The notes: generated by a model from the letters alone, not told the origin. A stretch of 64,000 nucleotides of DNA from Oncomelania hupensis (GCA_036898135.1 CM072514.1:7323637-7387636), one strand, 5' to 3'. Shown: positions 44,575-55,466, counted from the first letter of the stretch. Translations and numbers: made by a program.

Positions 44575-44930
44575 GGAGGAGGATCCATTGCCATTTCCCG
44601 ATGGAGACCTTAAAGAGCTGCTACGAGATAATGTGGCTACACCGGCTCAGCCCTGCCGACCAGAAATCGTCAGTGCTGTCACTACCAGGGCCCAGGTCAT
44701 GAGAGACAAGACGTCTATGCCACTGAAAGTCGCCGACAGCTCCAAAGCCGCCATCGTGGACAGAGATAAGCTGATCCAACTCCAGGAATCTGATGTACTT
44801 TAAACAAGTACGGGAACCGCCAAGACCACGTGACCAAAGGTAGTGGCACGGGCTATTTCGAGGTGAAGGCCAAGATCCTGTACAGAATCTTCCAGCACCC
44901 GAGGGTCGAGGGAAACCGCTACGTCAGGTC

Positions 44931-45799
44931 TTGGTACCGTTACCTATCAGGCGCCAAGTGATGGAAGAAGCTCAAGACTCCATCATGGAAGGTCACCTGG
45001 GCATCAAGACGGCGTCGGACAGAATCCCGGCGGTGTTCTACTGGCCAGGACTTCATGCTGACGTCAACCGTTTCTGTCGATCATGTGACATTTGCCAGAA
45101 GACCATACCTCTAGGAAGGGTCCCAAAAGTGCCTATGCAGAGTATGCCCCTGATCGACCGATCTTTCAAGAGGGTGGCCTTGGACTAATCGGCGAAATAA
45201 AACCTCAGAGTGAAGAAGGTCACCGATGGGTACTAATCTGAGTGGACTATGCGACTCAGTACCCGGAAGCAGTGCCTCTGAAGAAGATTGACACTGAGAC
45301 TGTCGCAAAGGGGCTGGTGGACATATTCAGCAGACTCGGAGTACGCAAAGAAATCCTAACAGACCTTGGGACACAGTTCGCCTCTGACTGCATGAAGGAA
45401 GTCAACAGACTGCTGAGCCTCCGGCATTTGATTATGACGCCCTATCATCCAATGTGCAACGGGCTAGTCGAGAAGTTTAATGCTACGATAAAGTCCACCA
45501 TGAAGAAACTTTGCAGCGAGCAGCCCAGACAGTGGCATCGCTACATCAACGCCTTACTGTTCGCCTACAGAGAAGTACCGCAGGAATCCACCTGCTTTTC
45601 TCCGTTCGAGGTGTTGTACGGAAAAACCATCCGAGGGCCGATGCACATCCTGAAAGAACTGTGGACGATGGTGGAAGTAGACACCCCAGAGGTGAAGAAC
45701 AGCGACAAGTTTTTGTTTGAGCTACGATATAAGCTGGGGCAGGCTCTCGAGATAAGCCCAAGGACTGTAGAAAGAAATACTATGATTGTAGAGCTGTGA
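44931..45799 (+). pseudogene. Integrase region of element C
   Basis: The zinc domain has 'EGHLGIKT' and 'CRSCDICQ'. The core has 'VDYATQYPEAVPL'-like sequence from 45238, 'LTDLGTQF' (second Asp), and 'NGLVEKFNATIK' with the catalytic Glu. The first Asp region around 45180 is interrupted ('RVALD' then a stop). It closely resembles integrase of element A ('NGLVERFNG', 'FAYREVAQEST' versus 'FAYREVPQEST'). Confidence 0.8.
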
Positions 45800-46276
45800 A
45801 CAGGAAGTTCAAACCTGGCAACAAAGTGCCGGTGTTGCTACCTACTGATCACAATAAGTTGCTGATGCAGTGGAAAGGCCCGTACGAAGTAGAGACCGGA
45901 GTGAGGATCAACGACTACAATGTGAAGGTCGGCCAGCATTCCAAGACATACCACGCCAACCTCCTTAAACTGTACGTGGAAAGGTCATCAGAGACTGTAC
46001 ACGCAGCAACAGCAGCTGAGATGGACCACGGCTTTGACAGCGAAGAACAGTTGGAACATGGAGACTTCCACAGCAAAGAAGGTATCGATGATGTTAAGCT
46101 AGGACCAAGCCTGAAGGAAGGTCAAAAGATGGAGCTCAAGGAAATTACGGGCGAGTTTCCCCTTAGTTTCAGTGATGTCCCAGGATCTACAACTTACTTA
46201 AGATATTCCCGTTCGATCCAAACCCTTCCCAATCCATTTCAAAGCCCGCGAATCGTGGAAGAAGGACATCGATGAG

Positions 46277-46931
46277 ATGCTGAAGATGGGCATCATCAGG
46301 GAGTCCAGTTTCCCCTACGCGTCCCATGTCGTGGTCGTTAAGAAGAAGAACGGGAGCAACAGAGTATACATTGACTACTGGAAGGTTAACAATATTACCG
46401 TCTTTGACCCTGAGCCAATGCCTACTGCGGCAGACCTATTCCCTCAATTATCGGGGAATAAAATCTTCTCAGAAATTGACCTCAGCAAGAGTTATTGGCA
46501 AGTTCCCGATGCGTCAACAGGACATACCAAAGACTGCTTTTATAACTCTTGATCCAACGTACCAGTGCCTAAGGATCCCCTTTGGCAGGGTCAACAGCGG
46601 TGCTACCCTGAAGAGAGGAATGAGGAAGATGCTCAAAGGGATGTACAACGTGTGTTACTGGGACAACCTGCTAGTCCACACCAAAACATGGAAGGAACAT
46701 CTGATGACCTTGAGTGAGTTATTTCACCGTCTAACAGAAGCTAATCTGATCGTGAGACGCAGCAAGTGCTTTTTGGGAACTGACAACACCGACTTCATTC
46801 GACATTCGATGAAAGAAGTAAGCAATAGAGGATGCACTAACTCCAGGAAAGTCTACGAGATCACTGTCTTTGACCCTGGGCCGATGACAACCATAACGGA
46901 CGAGGGCATTAGCTCCGTGTGGACAGACTGA
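46277..46931 (+). pseudogene. Reverse transcriptase remnant of element C
   Basis: Begins 'MLKMGIIRESSFPYASHVVV', then 'IDYWKVNNITVFDPEPMPTA' and 'FSEIDLSKSYWQV'. The frame shifts near 46510 and continues 'CLRIPFGRVNSGATL' and 'VCYWDNLLVHTK', where the catalytic YxDD has become YWDN. The remainder (to about 46840) has 'RSKCFLGTDNTDF'. RNase H is not seen. Confidence 0.75.
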
Positions 46932-46935
46932 GGAC

Positions 46936-47449
46936 ATTGACACTTAATAAAAACATGTGTGGCGGAATGGGAGGCCACTGGTGCAAGCTTGGGAGAGAGG
47001 TTGTCTACCTTACATTTTTGGGATAGACTAGCCTTGGATGGCTCCTGCTGTGCAGAATCCTTTGGAGTGGCCATTGGGTTATGCAGTACAAGGCGACACG
47101 ACATTTGTTCCCCCCGGCTGACTATTCATCTTCTGCTTTTGGTGGTGAGCAGGACTACATTGTCGGCAGGCATTTTATGCAAGTCAATGGCAGTGGCTTG
47201 TATGGAGTGTCGTGGCACTAGTACCCGGCAACCCGGTTTACTAACAACACGCTTCACCGCCTTGCAGAGCAGAATTTTTATTTCCCCCTTACGAGGGATA
47301 AATAAAAATAACAGCTCGGGTTGGGCCGTGTTCTCAAGGTCGTGGCCAAAAGGCGGGAGTCAAATACTCCGCTCATCTAGCTATGCCTGGGTAGACATTC
47401 GAATGATTTTGGAGGGCACAGATGTCATGGTATTATGATTTCAACAAAA
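46936..47449. other. Unassigned sequence, partly old intron
   Basis: No coding region is recognised. The last ~55 bp (about 47395-47445, 'ttttggagggc...ggtattatgattt') match intron sequence at 13313-13360 upstream of the duplicated EGF exon. This suggests the EGF4 exon shares ancestry with the duplicated segments. The rest may be 3' sequence of element C. Confidence 0.4.
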
Positions 47450-47567
47450 ACACAGCCATCACTATCATCAACCATCATCAACCATCATCATTATCAATCA
47501 TCCATCATCATTCATCATCATCCATCATCATCCATTATCATCCATCATCATCATCAATCATCATCAT
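47450..47567. repeat. (ATC)n-rich simple repeat
   Basis: Imperfect CATCAT/CCATCATC array. A second similar tract lies at 48183-48232. Confidence 0.85.
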
Positions 47568-47571
47568 TGTC

Positions 47572-48160
47572 AGTTGGTCATTGTTTATAAAGTCCCGCGG
47601 ACTGAAAAAAGCCGAATTAGGACCACAACTTGGTTGAAAGAGGACTCTTTCCCGATCCGTTTAAAAGCGCGCACTATTGAAATAACCCTAATGGTAACAC
47701 CGAAGGTAATCCTCCAGCCGGTCACTTTACAATAAAGAAATCCCATGCATGGGACGCTCAGGACGTACTCTAATGTATCGAACCCCGGGTTACAAAAACA
47801 AAATATAATATAAACATCATTATAAAATATTAACAAAGCACATAGGCTACATATAAAATGCCTACATTGCTAAATAATAATACGATAAAAAGCGCTAGTG
47901 ACCATTTGGCAGAAAGTGTCCAATATCCCCAAGCTGACCTAACATAGCCCGTACACGAATAAGGAGTTTTGGAAAAGGGTTTCAAGAAAAACGGTAGGTG
48001 ACTGGTCTTGCGAAGAAGATATAATAAATTAATAGAACAGAGCAGGAGCGAGAAAGAACAAATGAGAATGACAGAAACAGCGGGAGTTTAAAGCACTACA
48101 TTTCACAAAGTGGGGATAATATTTATACAGAAATCAGCGGCACCACCACGGGGGGTGGAG
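47572..48160 (-). mobile_element. Repeat family J, copy 4
   Basis: Same order of blocks as copy 1: 3' end on the left (gcggactgaaaaaagccgaa), then 'ccggtcactttacaataaag', the region near 'aaaatgcctacattgctaaataataa', and the C/G block at the right. It is more diverged than the other copies. No clear target duplication was identified. It sits in the intron just before EGF exon 4. Confidence 0.7.
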
Positions 48161-48523
48161 GTGTTGTGGGGTGGGGGTGGAATCATCATCGCTGTCGTCG
48201 TCATCATCATTATCATCATCTTCTTCTTCTCGCTACCATCAATCAAACTACCATCCTTTAGTGGTTTGCAGTAATGCTGTTAGTTTTTATTGCGTTTATT
48301 TGTGCTATCTTTAGTAATAAATAAATAGTATTGTGTGTACTGTCTCTTGTGTGGGCTACGCCATTTCTGTCCCTTTCTGGATCCCGATGCCTTCCGTATA
48401 ATAGGGAATGACCATACTCTAGGGAGGGTGGGTCGCATTACATTATTTGAAACGTGTTGGGATATTGACCTGCTTGATGTAGCTGCAACTTTAAAATATA
48501 CTGCAATAATTTATTGTTTTCAG

Positions 48524-48640
48524 ACATCAATGAATGCCAACAGACGCCAAATAATTGTCGCACTGGAACCTGTCAAAACACTGAAGGTTCCTACACGTGT
48601 TTCTGCCCTGAAGGCTTCACCGGACCAAATTGTGACCAAG
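48524..48640 (+). CDS. EGF exon 4 (calcium-binding type)
   Basis: 117 nt, phase 1-1, between 'ttgttttcag' and 'gtatgt'. It encodes 39 residues starting DINECQQTPNNCRTGT, with six EGF-spaced cysteines, SYTCFC and GFTGPNC. It is the next intact exon after EGF exon 3 and restores the series after the 34-kb transposon-filled intron. It is most similar to exon 2 and its duplicate. Confidence 0.88.
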
Positions 48641-48892
48641 GTATGTTTCTGATTATGATTAACAATGGGAGGAGTTAACTAAATTGCAAACCATGAGCGA
48701 ATTATCACAAAGAAAGTTAGCAAAGTTATAACTGTCCTAGACCTGTGGACTCTGTAGTCCTTTTCTAACGGAAGCAAACTTTATTTCGCCAAGTGACTCA
48801 TATACAAAGGTACCTGGAATATACTGTGATGTTGGTCAAACATTCATGTAAAAACAAAATTATCACTCTTTTAACTGACGTACAAACCTTGC

Positions 48893-49735
48893 AGATCATG
48901 AAGGCACAGTCAAGATTGGAGGTAGAGCAATCTCCAACCTCCCTTTTGCAGATGGCATTGATGAATTGGCTGGAGAGGAACACGAACTTCAACAGCTAGT
49001 ACAGAGGCTTGACACCACCTTCAGAGCATTTGGAATGAAAATAAGTGCAGAGAAGACCGAAATGATGACAACAACACCAGTGACATCAACACGGCCATCA
49101 AAGTCCAAAGCCAATCCCTCAACACGGTGCACAGCTTTAAATATTTAGGAGCAATTGTATCGGACAATGGATCCCTACAGGAAGTGCTCTACAGGATAGC
49201 ACAAACAAACTGCTGCCGTGACAAGATTGAAGCCCATTTGGAAAGACAGGACTATCAGTCTACACCCCAAGGTAAGGTTGTTGCGCTCCCTTGCCATCTC
49301 CATCTTCCTATACTCTTGTGAAAAATGGATCATCACAGGAGATCTACAACTAAGAATACAAAGTTTGAGAGGATGTGCTAAATAAGACTTCTGGGCATTT
49401 CCTATACGCAGCACATCACCAACAATGCAGTCCGACAGACCATCAAACATGCCATTGGACAGCACGATGACATGTTCCCAGTGGTAAAGAAACGGAAACT
49501 CCGAAGGTATGGCCATGTCACCAGAGCATTGCAAAGACCATCCTGCAAGGCACGGTGCAAGGAGATATAAGAAGAGATAGACAGAAAAAGAGGTGGGAGG
49601 ACAACTTTCGAGAATGGACTAGCTTGACACTGAGGGAAGCCATGAGGGTTGCTGAGGATAGAGGAATATGGAGTACGCTGGTTAAACGATCATCTGTGGT
49701 ACCCCTACGACTTTCGAGTTACGGGATAGGATAGG
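48893..49735 (+). mobile_element. RTE-like LINE fragment R4 (RT C-terminus, decayed)
   Basis: 5'-truncated copy starting within RT just before the catalytic motif; 'LPFADGIDELAG' shows FADD changed to FADG. It continues with 'EEHELQQLVQRLDTTFRAFG', then several frameshifts through 'KRKLRRYGHVTR'-like sequence, to a short ggatagg repeat at about 49722-49735. Clearly older than R2. It lies in the intron between EGF exons 4 and 5. Confidence 0.8.
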
Positions 49736-49799
49736 ACATGCCATCCACCACCATACTCCACAATTACTGTTCCACTCACTCTCTCACATCTCCCTCTTC

Positions 49800-49990
49800 T
49801 CGCTCTCTCTCTCTTTCACTACACAACACAGCACCACACCCATCACCCGTCCTACATGCACACACATAAATATACATATATCTATATAGATCTTCTCACG
49901 CTCTCTCTTTCACTACACAACACAGCACCACACCCATCACCCGTCCTACATGCACACACATAAATATACATACATCTATATAGATTTTCT
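49800..49990. repeat. Tandem duplication, two ~92-bp units
   Basis: Both units contain 'tcactacacaacacagcacc', 'cacccgtcctacatgcacac' and 'ctatatagat'. They differ at very few positions, so the duplication is recent. Confidence 0.85.
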
Positions 49991-50183
49991 CCACAAACAA
50001 TCAACACCAAACGCTTAAAGGAGAACATTACAATATTTCTCATGTAAAAGACGTTATATTAGATGTAACAATGTAGGATACTATTAAGACATTATAATTA
50101 AAATGTCTTTAAATATTACTCGTTTTACATTACATGAAGGTATAAATATGGCACTGTGGTAACAAGAAGGTAAAGTATATTCT

Positions 50184-50885
50184 AATGGTGTTACACTCGG
50201 TTCGATGTTGGAGTTTTCTATCAGTATCTGATTCAGCCCCGATGCTTGAATTCCTGATAGTTGTGTAACTCAGATTCGTTTATTCACACAGCCTGCTCAA
50301 TCAGCATACAAGTCACAAAGTCGACGTATGAAGTTTTCCACTTTTATTCAGCACACATCAACTGCATACAATTCTCAACTCAACTCAACAACTTTCAAAT
50401 TTACTTTCCAGCTTCACTATCAACAACAATCCACAACTTTACTATCTCAACTTTTTTAACAGTGCGGCGCTTATATAGTCTCTACATACACGGGAACAAA
50501 CGAGAATAATCCTGCATAAAACACCACAACCAATCAAAATTAATTTCATCATCACGTGACTCACGTCATACAACCTCATTTGGAATGGAAGCTTCCATGG
50601 TAACCAACAGAATAATCCACACGCTTCGATCGATAGTAAACAACTGATTCGAGAACGTTCTCAAATAATATCGAGCAACTAAGAACATCAACGTTACACA
50701 AAGCCTCTACTAATAACAACGCAAAATCAAATCAAAGATAAATACACTCTATTACTGCATGCGTTGTAAAATAAAACGAACAGATCTATCGCGCGCGTCA
50801 CACACAAGCCTGCAATTGCACGCGCTTCACACATAACATCGTGCGCATTTCATACGCACCATTCGCGTTTCAACGTAACAAATGG
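50184..50885 (-). mobile_element. Solo LTR of the element C family, 16 bp upstream of an exon
   Basis: The LTR is 50189-50880 (692 bp), starting 'tgttacactcgg' and ending 'caacgtaaca', in minus orientation. Perfect 5-bp duplications aatgg lie at 50184-50188 and 50881-50885. It is related along its length to the LTR of element C and to the solo LTR at 62424. A solo LTR forms by recombination between the two LTRs of a full element. The right end lies 16 nt before the EGF exon 5 junction once the duplication is counted, so most of the 3' splice region of that intron is LTR sequence. Confidence 0.9.
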
Positions 50886-50901
50886 ATACATCGACTTTCA
50901 G

Positions 50902-51045
50902 GCTGTGACAGCCAGCATTACGGCGTCAACTGTAATAACACGTGTGGTGCGGGCTGTAATGGTGGTACTTGTGACTCAGTGTCAGGACGCTGCGTCATCA
51001 GCAAATGTCTGCCTGGCTTTCAACAGACACTTCAGTGTGACCAAG
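50902..51045 (+). CDS. EGF exon 5 (MEGF/laminin-like EGF)
   Basis: 144 nt, phase 1-1, between 'gactttcag' and 'gtgaaa'. It encodes 48 residues from GCDSQHYGVNCNNTCGAGC to LQCDQ. There are eight cysteines, in the arrangement seen in the EGF modules of MEGF10/Draper-like and related receptors rather than the calcium-binding type upstream. It would be the last extracellular module before the membrane. The intron in front has a solo LTR ending 16-21 nt from this exon, so the branch point probably lies in LTR-derived sequence. The polypyrimidine tract is very short (gactttcag). Confidence 0.8.
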
Positions 51046-51384
51046 GTGAAATTTATTTTATGTTTTCGACACTCTCCTGTATACATTACGTAATTCATTA
51101 GAAGTAGTAGTAGTTATCCTTGTTGTGTGATCTTTTAGATGTTTATTTATTCGCATGGCGTGAGTACTTATCACAATCGTTCACACTGATTTCCATCAAT
51201 GATGTTTCTAAGAAGTAGAGGGTGGAAGGGAGTGGGGAGTTTTAGCATTTATATTTTTCTTCTTCGCTCCCTGCATGGGAAATCCCGGGTTACTATAATA
51301 ATTATAACAGGACGTCAGATAGCAGACGCCGAAGAATGTAAACTTTTCGCATTTTGAAATTAGGCCTCTGAGGTACGCTATATT

Positions 51385-51600
51385 TATCTATCTATTTATT
51401 TATTTAATCATTGTTATAAAGCGTATTTTTTTCAGTTCTAGATCTGTTCAAGGCGCTGGCCGATACAGGATCTAACTCAAGCCGCCCACTTGCTGCCTTG
51501 ACCGCACAGTTTGACAGATCACTGAACACAATGGTAGCGATCAGGGATGAGGAAGAAAGGAAAACTATACACTGAAACAACCTTTAGACTTTGCCACACA
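51385..51600 (-). mobile_element. Repeat family I, copy 1
   Basis: Matches 63772-64000: both share 'gcgctggccgatacaggatc' followed by 'taactcaagccgccc' and, further right, 'agggatg'. On the left is a (TTTA)n tract. Orientation is minus if that tract is the 3' tail. Non-coding; SINE-like or a LINE 3' end. Confidence 0.6.
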
Positions 51601-51654
51601 TTAAAAAAAAAATATGAGCTCTAGTGTTAATTATTAATATTACTAATAGCAACA

Positions 51655-51858
51655 GTAAGATGGCCAGTGCTCATAGCCAATGTATATGCCCGGGCCGCGA
51701 ACTTGTTTTTTTCCAACCTAGTTCCAGTCACTTTCCCGAAAAAGGCAATTACCGAAGTCGAACGAAGCTCTCCGAGTCGAGCGGAGCTATCCGATGTTTT
51801 AGGAACGAATGCTGGCAGGACTACGTGAAACCACAGGCTGGGAATTCTCGTCTTTCGT
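51655..51858 (+). mobile_element. SINE H, copy 1 (head truncated)
   Basis: Shares with 53487-53695 (opposite strand) the blocks 'gcccgggcc', 'acttgtttttt', 'tagttccagtca', 'aaaaaggcaatta/caccga' and 'gtcgaacgaagctctccga'. The tRNA-like head seen in the other copy is missing here. Confidence 0.65.
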
Positions 51859-51859
51859 A

Positions 51860-52560
51860 GGCCTCAATTACATACTATACTACGTACGTATTTAGGAGTT
51901 TACAAAGACAAAAGAAAAGACTTCAGAGCCTGTGGTGAAACATCCGTGCATAAAAATAGCCGCTGCTAGATCTAATTCTATTTCGATCTGCACAGCTTCA
52001 AGCTCAAGTCGAGATTTGCATTTTGAAGCAGTTAGTATTATTATTATTATTTTATGATGAATAATATACTGACATAATTAGTAATAAGGAGTAAAAGTAA
52101 TACATAACACATAAAGCACACATACAACGATTTCACATCTATATCAACAATAAAACCATGACAAAACTTCAAAGCGCTATGGATACGTTGATGTCACTTC
52201 AGCACAAGGCAAAGCAAGTTTATAATGGTCTCAAAAACAGTGACATTTTTATTGCAAGCACCAAAGCAATTATTTATTTAACTAATATTATTCTTTTTAA
52301 CTGATACAGTACATTTGTTATATGTATCTCAATGATATGTATTTTAATGAGAAACACGTATTAAAAACATGTTGCGTGGCGGGCGGAAATTTCTATAAAT
52401 CATCTGAAAACTTTGGTAAATCTATAAGAAAAAAATAACCAGTAACACTATCTGAATATTTCGGGTTACACCCAACTTCAGCAAAAACAAACAAAACGTC
52501 ACTGACCATATTTACACCATTGAGCACGCACAGCAGCACACTATTCTTTTTTTTTTCTTT
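51860..52560. other. Intron sequence without recognised features
   Basis: AT-rich. No exon with usable splice sites and no repeat family that I recognise. Confidence 0.4.
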
Positions 52561-52572
52561 TTTTTTAAGTAG

Positions 52573-52636
<64 letters not shown>

Positions 52637-52638
52637 CA

Positions 52639-52720
<82 letters not shown>

Positions 52721-52768
52721 CACAAACAAAACAAATAAATAAATTAAAGATTTAACTAAATAACTATG

Positions 52769-52826
<58 letters not shown>

Positions 52827-52840
52827 TACTACTACTACTT
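52573..52840. repeat. Long (AAT)n and (ACT)n microsatellites
   Basis: About 145 bp of AAT repeats (52573-52719, interrupted once by 'aaacaa') and about 70 bp of ACT repeats (52769-52839). The open frames here (poly-Ile, poly-Asn, poly-Leu) are repeat artefacts. Confidence 0.95.
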
Positions 52841-52845
52841 GCGAA

Positions 52846-53051
52846 GTTGTGGTCTCGATTTTGTGGTCCTGATTCGGCTCTTTGCAGTCCGCTGGACTCT
52901 GTAAGCAATGAATAACTATTAAGCTTTTAATTTAACTCTGATCTCGAGTTGTATTTGTCTTGATTTTGTGGTTCTGATTCGGCTCTTTGCAGTCCGCTGG
53001 ACCCTGTAAGCAATGAATAACTAACTATTAATTTAACTCTGATCTCGAGTT
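52846..53051. repeat. Tandem duplication, two ~103-bp units
   Basis: Both units contain 'ctgattcggctctttgcagt', 'ccgctgga(c/c)(t/c)ctgtaag' and 'aactctgatctcgagtt'. The 'gattcggctc...gctgga' part resembles the 3' end of family J, so this may be a duplicated old retroposon tail. Confidence 0.7.
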
Positions 53052-53486
53052 ATTAAAAAAAAAATTCGCTTAGCTTACTCGTCCTTCTCCGGAAATTTCA
53101 AGATTCGAATATTATAAAGTATAGGCCTAAATATTATTAATTAGAATAGATAAACTTTATACATTTATTTACGTATAAAACAAACAATACAAGTCTAATA
53201 ATTATATTCAGCTAGTGAGCTTCTTCGCTGCGCGGAGACTGACTTATAATATGATAATGTAGATTAAGCCTATGTATACTGTATAACAGTGTCTACTTGG
53301 TTCTAGGCAGGAAATGGGCAATGCTATTATTAGCCTTTACTGCTGAGAACTAACAAAATGCAAATCAAGGAACGCAACTATTAAATATGGTCGATAATAA
53401 TTGTGCTCATATTATGCTCATATTACAAAGTATACCGTTGCGAAATGCTAAATCTGTGTAAATCGAACAGAATTAGAAGCAACAGC

Positions 53487-53695
53487 GATCATTTGTAATG
53501 TCAGCTAGTCGTAGCCATGCAAGCATCATTTCGTAACACATCGGAGAGCTTCGTTCGACTTCGGTGATTGCCTTTTTGGGCGAATGACTGGAACTAAGTT
53601 GGAAAAAACAAGTTTGCGCCCGGGCCACCGGCAATCGAACACCAACCTTTGAATACGATCTCGCCACTCTAGCAACTGAGCTATCCACGTTTCGA
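53487..53695 (-). mobile_element. SINE H, copy 2, with tRNA-derived head
   Basis: On the minus strand the right end reads 'ggatagctcagttgctagag' and, about 30 nt later, 'ggtgttcgattgc'. These match the A-box and B-box arrangement of a tRNA gene. The tRNA-unrelated body shared with copy 1 follows. It is a polymerase III type SINE. The tRNA-like part is not a functional tRNA gene, because no acceptor stem closes. Confidence 0.75.
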
Positions 53696-53957
53696 CAGGC
53701 AGGCGATCATCACGGTATAGTTAAGTGCTGAATCGTGTAGGAAACAAACGTTTTACCAAGAGCACGGGAAATGTTTCTTTCGATTTCAATTCAACGCACA
53801 AATACGACAAAGAAATGCACCCGAGGATGCATGACTGAATTGTGCATGTACCAGACATATTCACAGTTCATATGTTTACGAAAAACACTCCCTGGAAGTT
53901 TGCAGTTTTCTTTCTTCAAATCATGGCGAAAGAAAATTTAGATTTCGCCCGAAAAAG

Positions 53958-54098
53958 CGAACAGGGACTAACAACGCGATTGCACAGATGCGAGCGTTCT
54001 AAGAAATAAACCAGGGGATCACCACGAAAAATATGTTCGTTGGGTTGCAAAAGTATCTTGTGTTGGTTTTCGCTGTTTTGATTTTCATTTCGACCGAA

Positions 54099-54157
<59 letters not shown>

Positions 54158-54930
54158 AGGATGCTATGTACGCGCCTTTCCCCAAGGCTCAAAGCGCGGC
54201 GATCTATACCAACATACACGCTCACCTGTTCCATTTACCCTCACACACCAAATACACATACATCACTCAAACAGGTGGTGTAAAGGCAGGGAGATCGCTA
54301 TTAGAAGACGGAAGAAAATCGAATTTTTATTTTTGAAATTTTTATATTGACTGCATCCTGTACCATTATTGAAGGGAGGGAGGAAACCGGAGTGCCCGGA
54401 GAAAACCCTCGGTGACCTCAATAGTCTCGTACCTAAGTCACATACGTTCGCCCCTTGCGGAAATCGAACCCGCGACCTTCGGCATAGGAAACCGGCGACT
54501 TATCCACTGCGCCACGAGCCCACCCCGAAATGTAAACAGGAACTAAAGTCGAATGGCGCAGTCACGATCGTTCTAAAAAATAAACCAGGGATTCACCGAG
54601 AAAAATATGTTCGTTGAGTTGCAAGAAGTCCATACTTTTAGCTTTCGCAATTTTGATTTTGATTTCGACTAAAAAGGTAAACAGGAACTAAACTTGCGCA
54701 GGCACAGATGCGATCGTTCTAAAATTAAACAAGGGAATCACCACGATCAATATTGTCTTTGAGTTGCAAAAAGCCCCTACTGTTGGGTTTCGCGATTTTG
54801 ATTTTGATTTCAACCGAAAAAGTAAACAGGAACTAACTTCGCACAGGTCCAGATGCTATCGTTCTAAAAATAAACCAGGGTATCACCACAAAAAACATTC
54901 TCGTTTAGTTGCAAAAACTCCCTAATAATA
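53958..54930. repeat. Tandem array of ~145-bp units, interrupted by a SINE
   Basis: Units start near 53958, 54533, 54676 and 54823. Each has 'aacagg(g/a)actaac/a', 'gatcgttcta/gagcgttcta', 'aaaccaggg.atcacca', 'gttgcaaaa' and 'ttttgattttgatttc'. The array is just upstream of the transmembrane exon. Unit 1 and unit 2 are separated by SINE G (54080-54528). Confidence 0.75.
54080..54528 (-). mobile_element. SINE G with tRNA-derived head, inserted in the tandem array
   Basis: Read on the minus strand from 54525: 'ggctcgtggcgcagtggata' (A-box), about 30 nt later 'gcgggttcgattt' (B-box), then a body with 'gggttttctccgggcactcc' and 'ggtttcctccctcc', conserved in many invertebrate SINEs. The 3' part is shared with 14533-14625 and it ends in an (ATT)n tail at 54097-54156. 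A short repeat ccgaaa on both sides is a possible target duplication. Confidence 0.8.
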
Positions 54931-55005
54931 GTTACGGACAAGAAGCACTACTTTTTGTTTGAATAACATGTAACTGCTTGTAATCATCTATTATTTTCCT
55001 TTCAG

Positions 55006-55117
55006 AAACCATTTCTGAGCCCTTGTCTGGGGGTTCTGAGAATTTGGTAGGACCTATAGTTGGTGCCATTCTGGGTTGTGGTGTTCTCATATGTGGCACT
55101 CTTCTGGCAGTTTTCTG
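55006..55117 (+). CDS. Transmembrane exon of the multi-EGF protein
   Basis: 112 nt, entry phase 1, exit phase 2, between 'cctttcag' and 'gtaaac'. It encodes a short Ser/Gly-rich juxtamembrane stretch (ETISEPLSGGSENL) and then a hydrophobic segment of about 23 residues (VGPIVGAILGCGVLICGTLL...). A Trp-Lys-Arg basic stop-transfer follows in the next exon. It anchors the EGF ectodomain as a type I membrane protein. The phase matches EGF exon 5 upstream and the 47-nt exon downstream. Confidence 0.85.
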
Positions 55118-55466
55118 GTAAACGTGTATTGTTTGTTGCTTTGCTCTGAATGTGTTTTATGTAATTTATATTTGTTTGATCACTTCGGTTCAGAATGTAA
55201 TTTATTCTTTAAACACATACTGATGATTTTAGATACACACGCATACACCTTAACAGTTGCATTTACTCACACACGCATTTAAAAAATAATGTGCGCATGT
55301 GTGGGGAACCACTTTGTTTACTACTGCCTTTCCCCCAGTCCGCTTTGATTTTGCATGCTCCCAGCCATTTATGTATATATTTTGTACTAATGTTTAATGC
55401 TTGTGTGAATGCATGAGGGTGCGCTTTGAACTGTTTCTTACTTTGAAAGGCTTATAAAAAAAATCT

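Larger units (their letters stand above)
44066..46935 (+). mobile_element. LTR retrotransposon C (Ty3-type, integrase before RT), decayed
   Basis: A truncated 5' LTR (44066-44574) is followed by an internal region that lacks Gag and most of the protease. It begins near 44640 with 'SAVTTRAQVMRDK', equivalent to 'AAVQTRAQVKAEK' of element A. Integrase follows in pieces (44931-45190 zinc domain with CRSCDICQ; 45242-45760 core), then GPY/F ('MQWKGPYEV', about 45870), then RT from about 46277. The relative order is again integrase before RT. Stops at 45186, 45238 and 45797 and RT frameshifts show that it is dead. No 3' LTR was found. The sequence resembles element A more than B. Confidence 0.85.

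Noticed and set aside
49741..49990. Possible direct-repeat/spacer array
   Set aside because: Only two copies of a 92-bp unit; a plain tandem duplication, not CRISPR-like.
52393..52738. Long poly-Ile, poly-Leu and poly-Asn frames (also at 19271-19586, 53916-54185 and 58364-58619)
   Set aside because: Pure trinucleotide microsatellites read in different frames.
53627..53695. Possible second tRNA gene on the minus strand
   Set aside because: Same logic; the body is shared with the headless copy at 51655-51858.
54457..54528. Possible tRNA gene on the minus strand
   Set aside because: A- and B-box are present, but it continues into a SINE body with an (ATT)n tail and the acceptor stem does not close; it is the SINE head.
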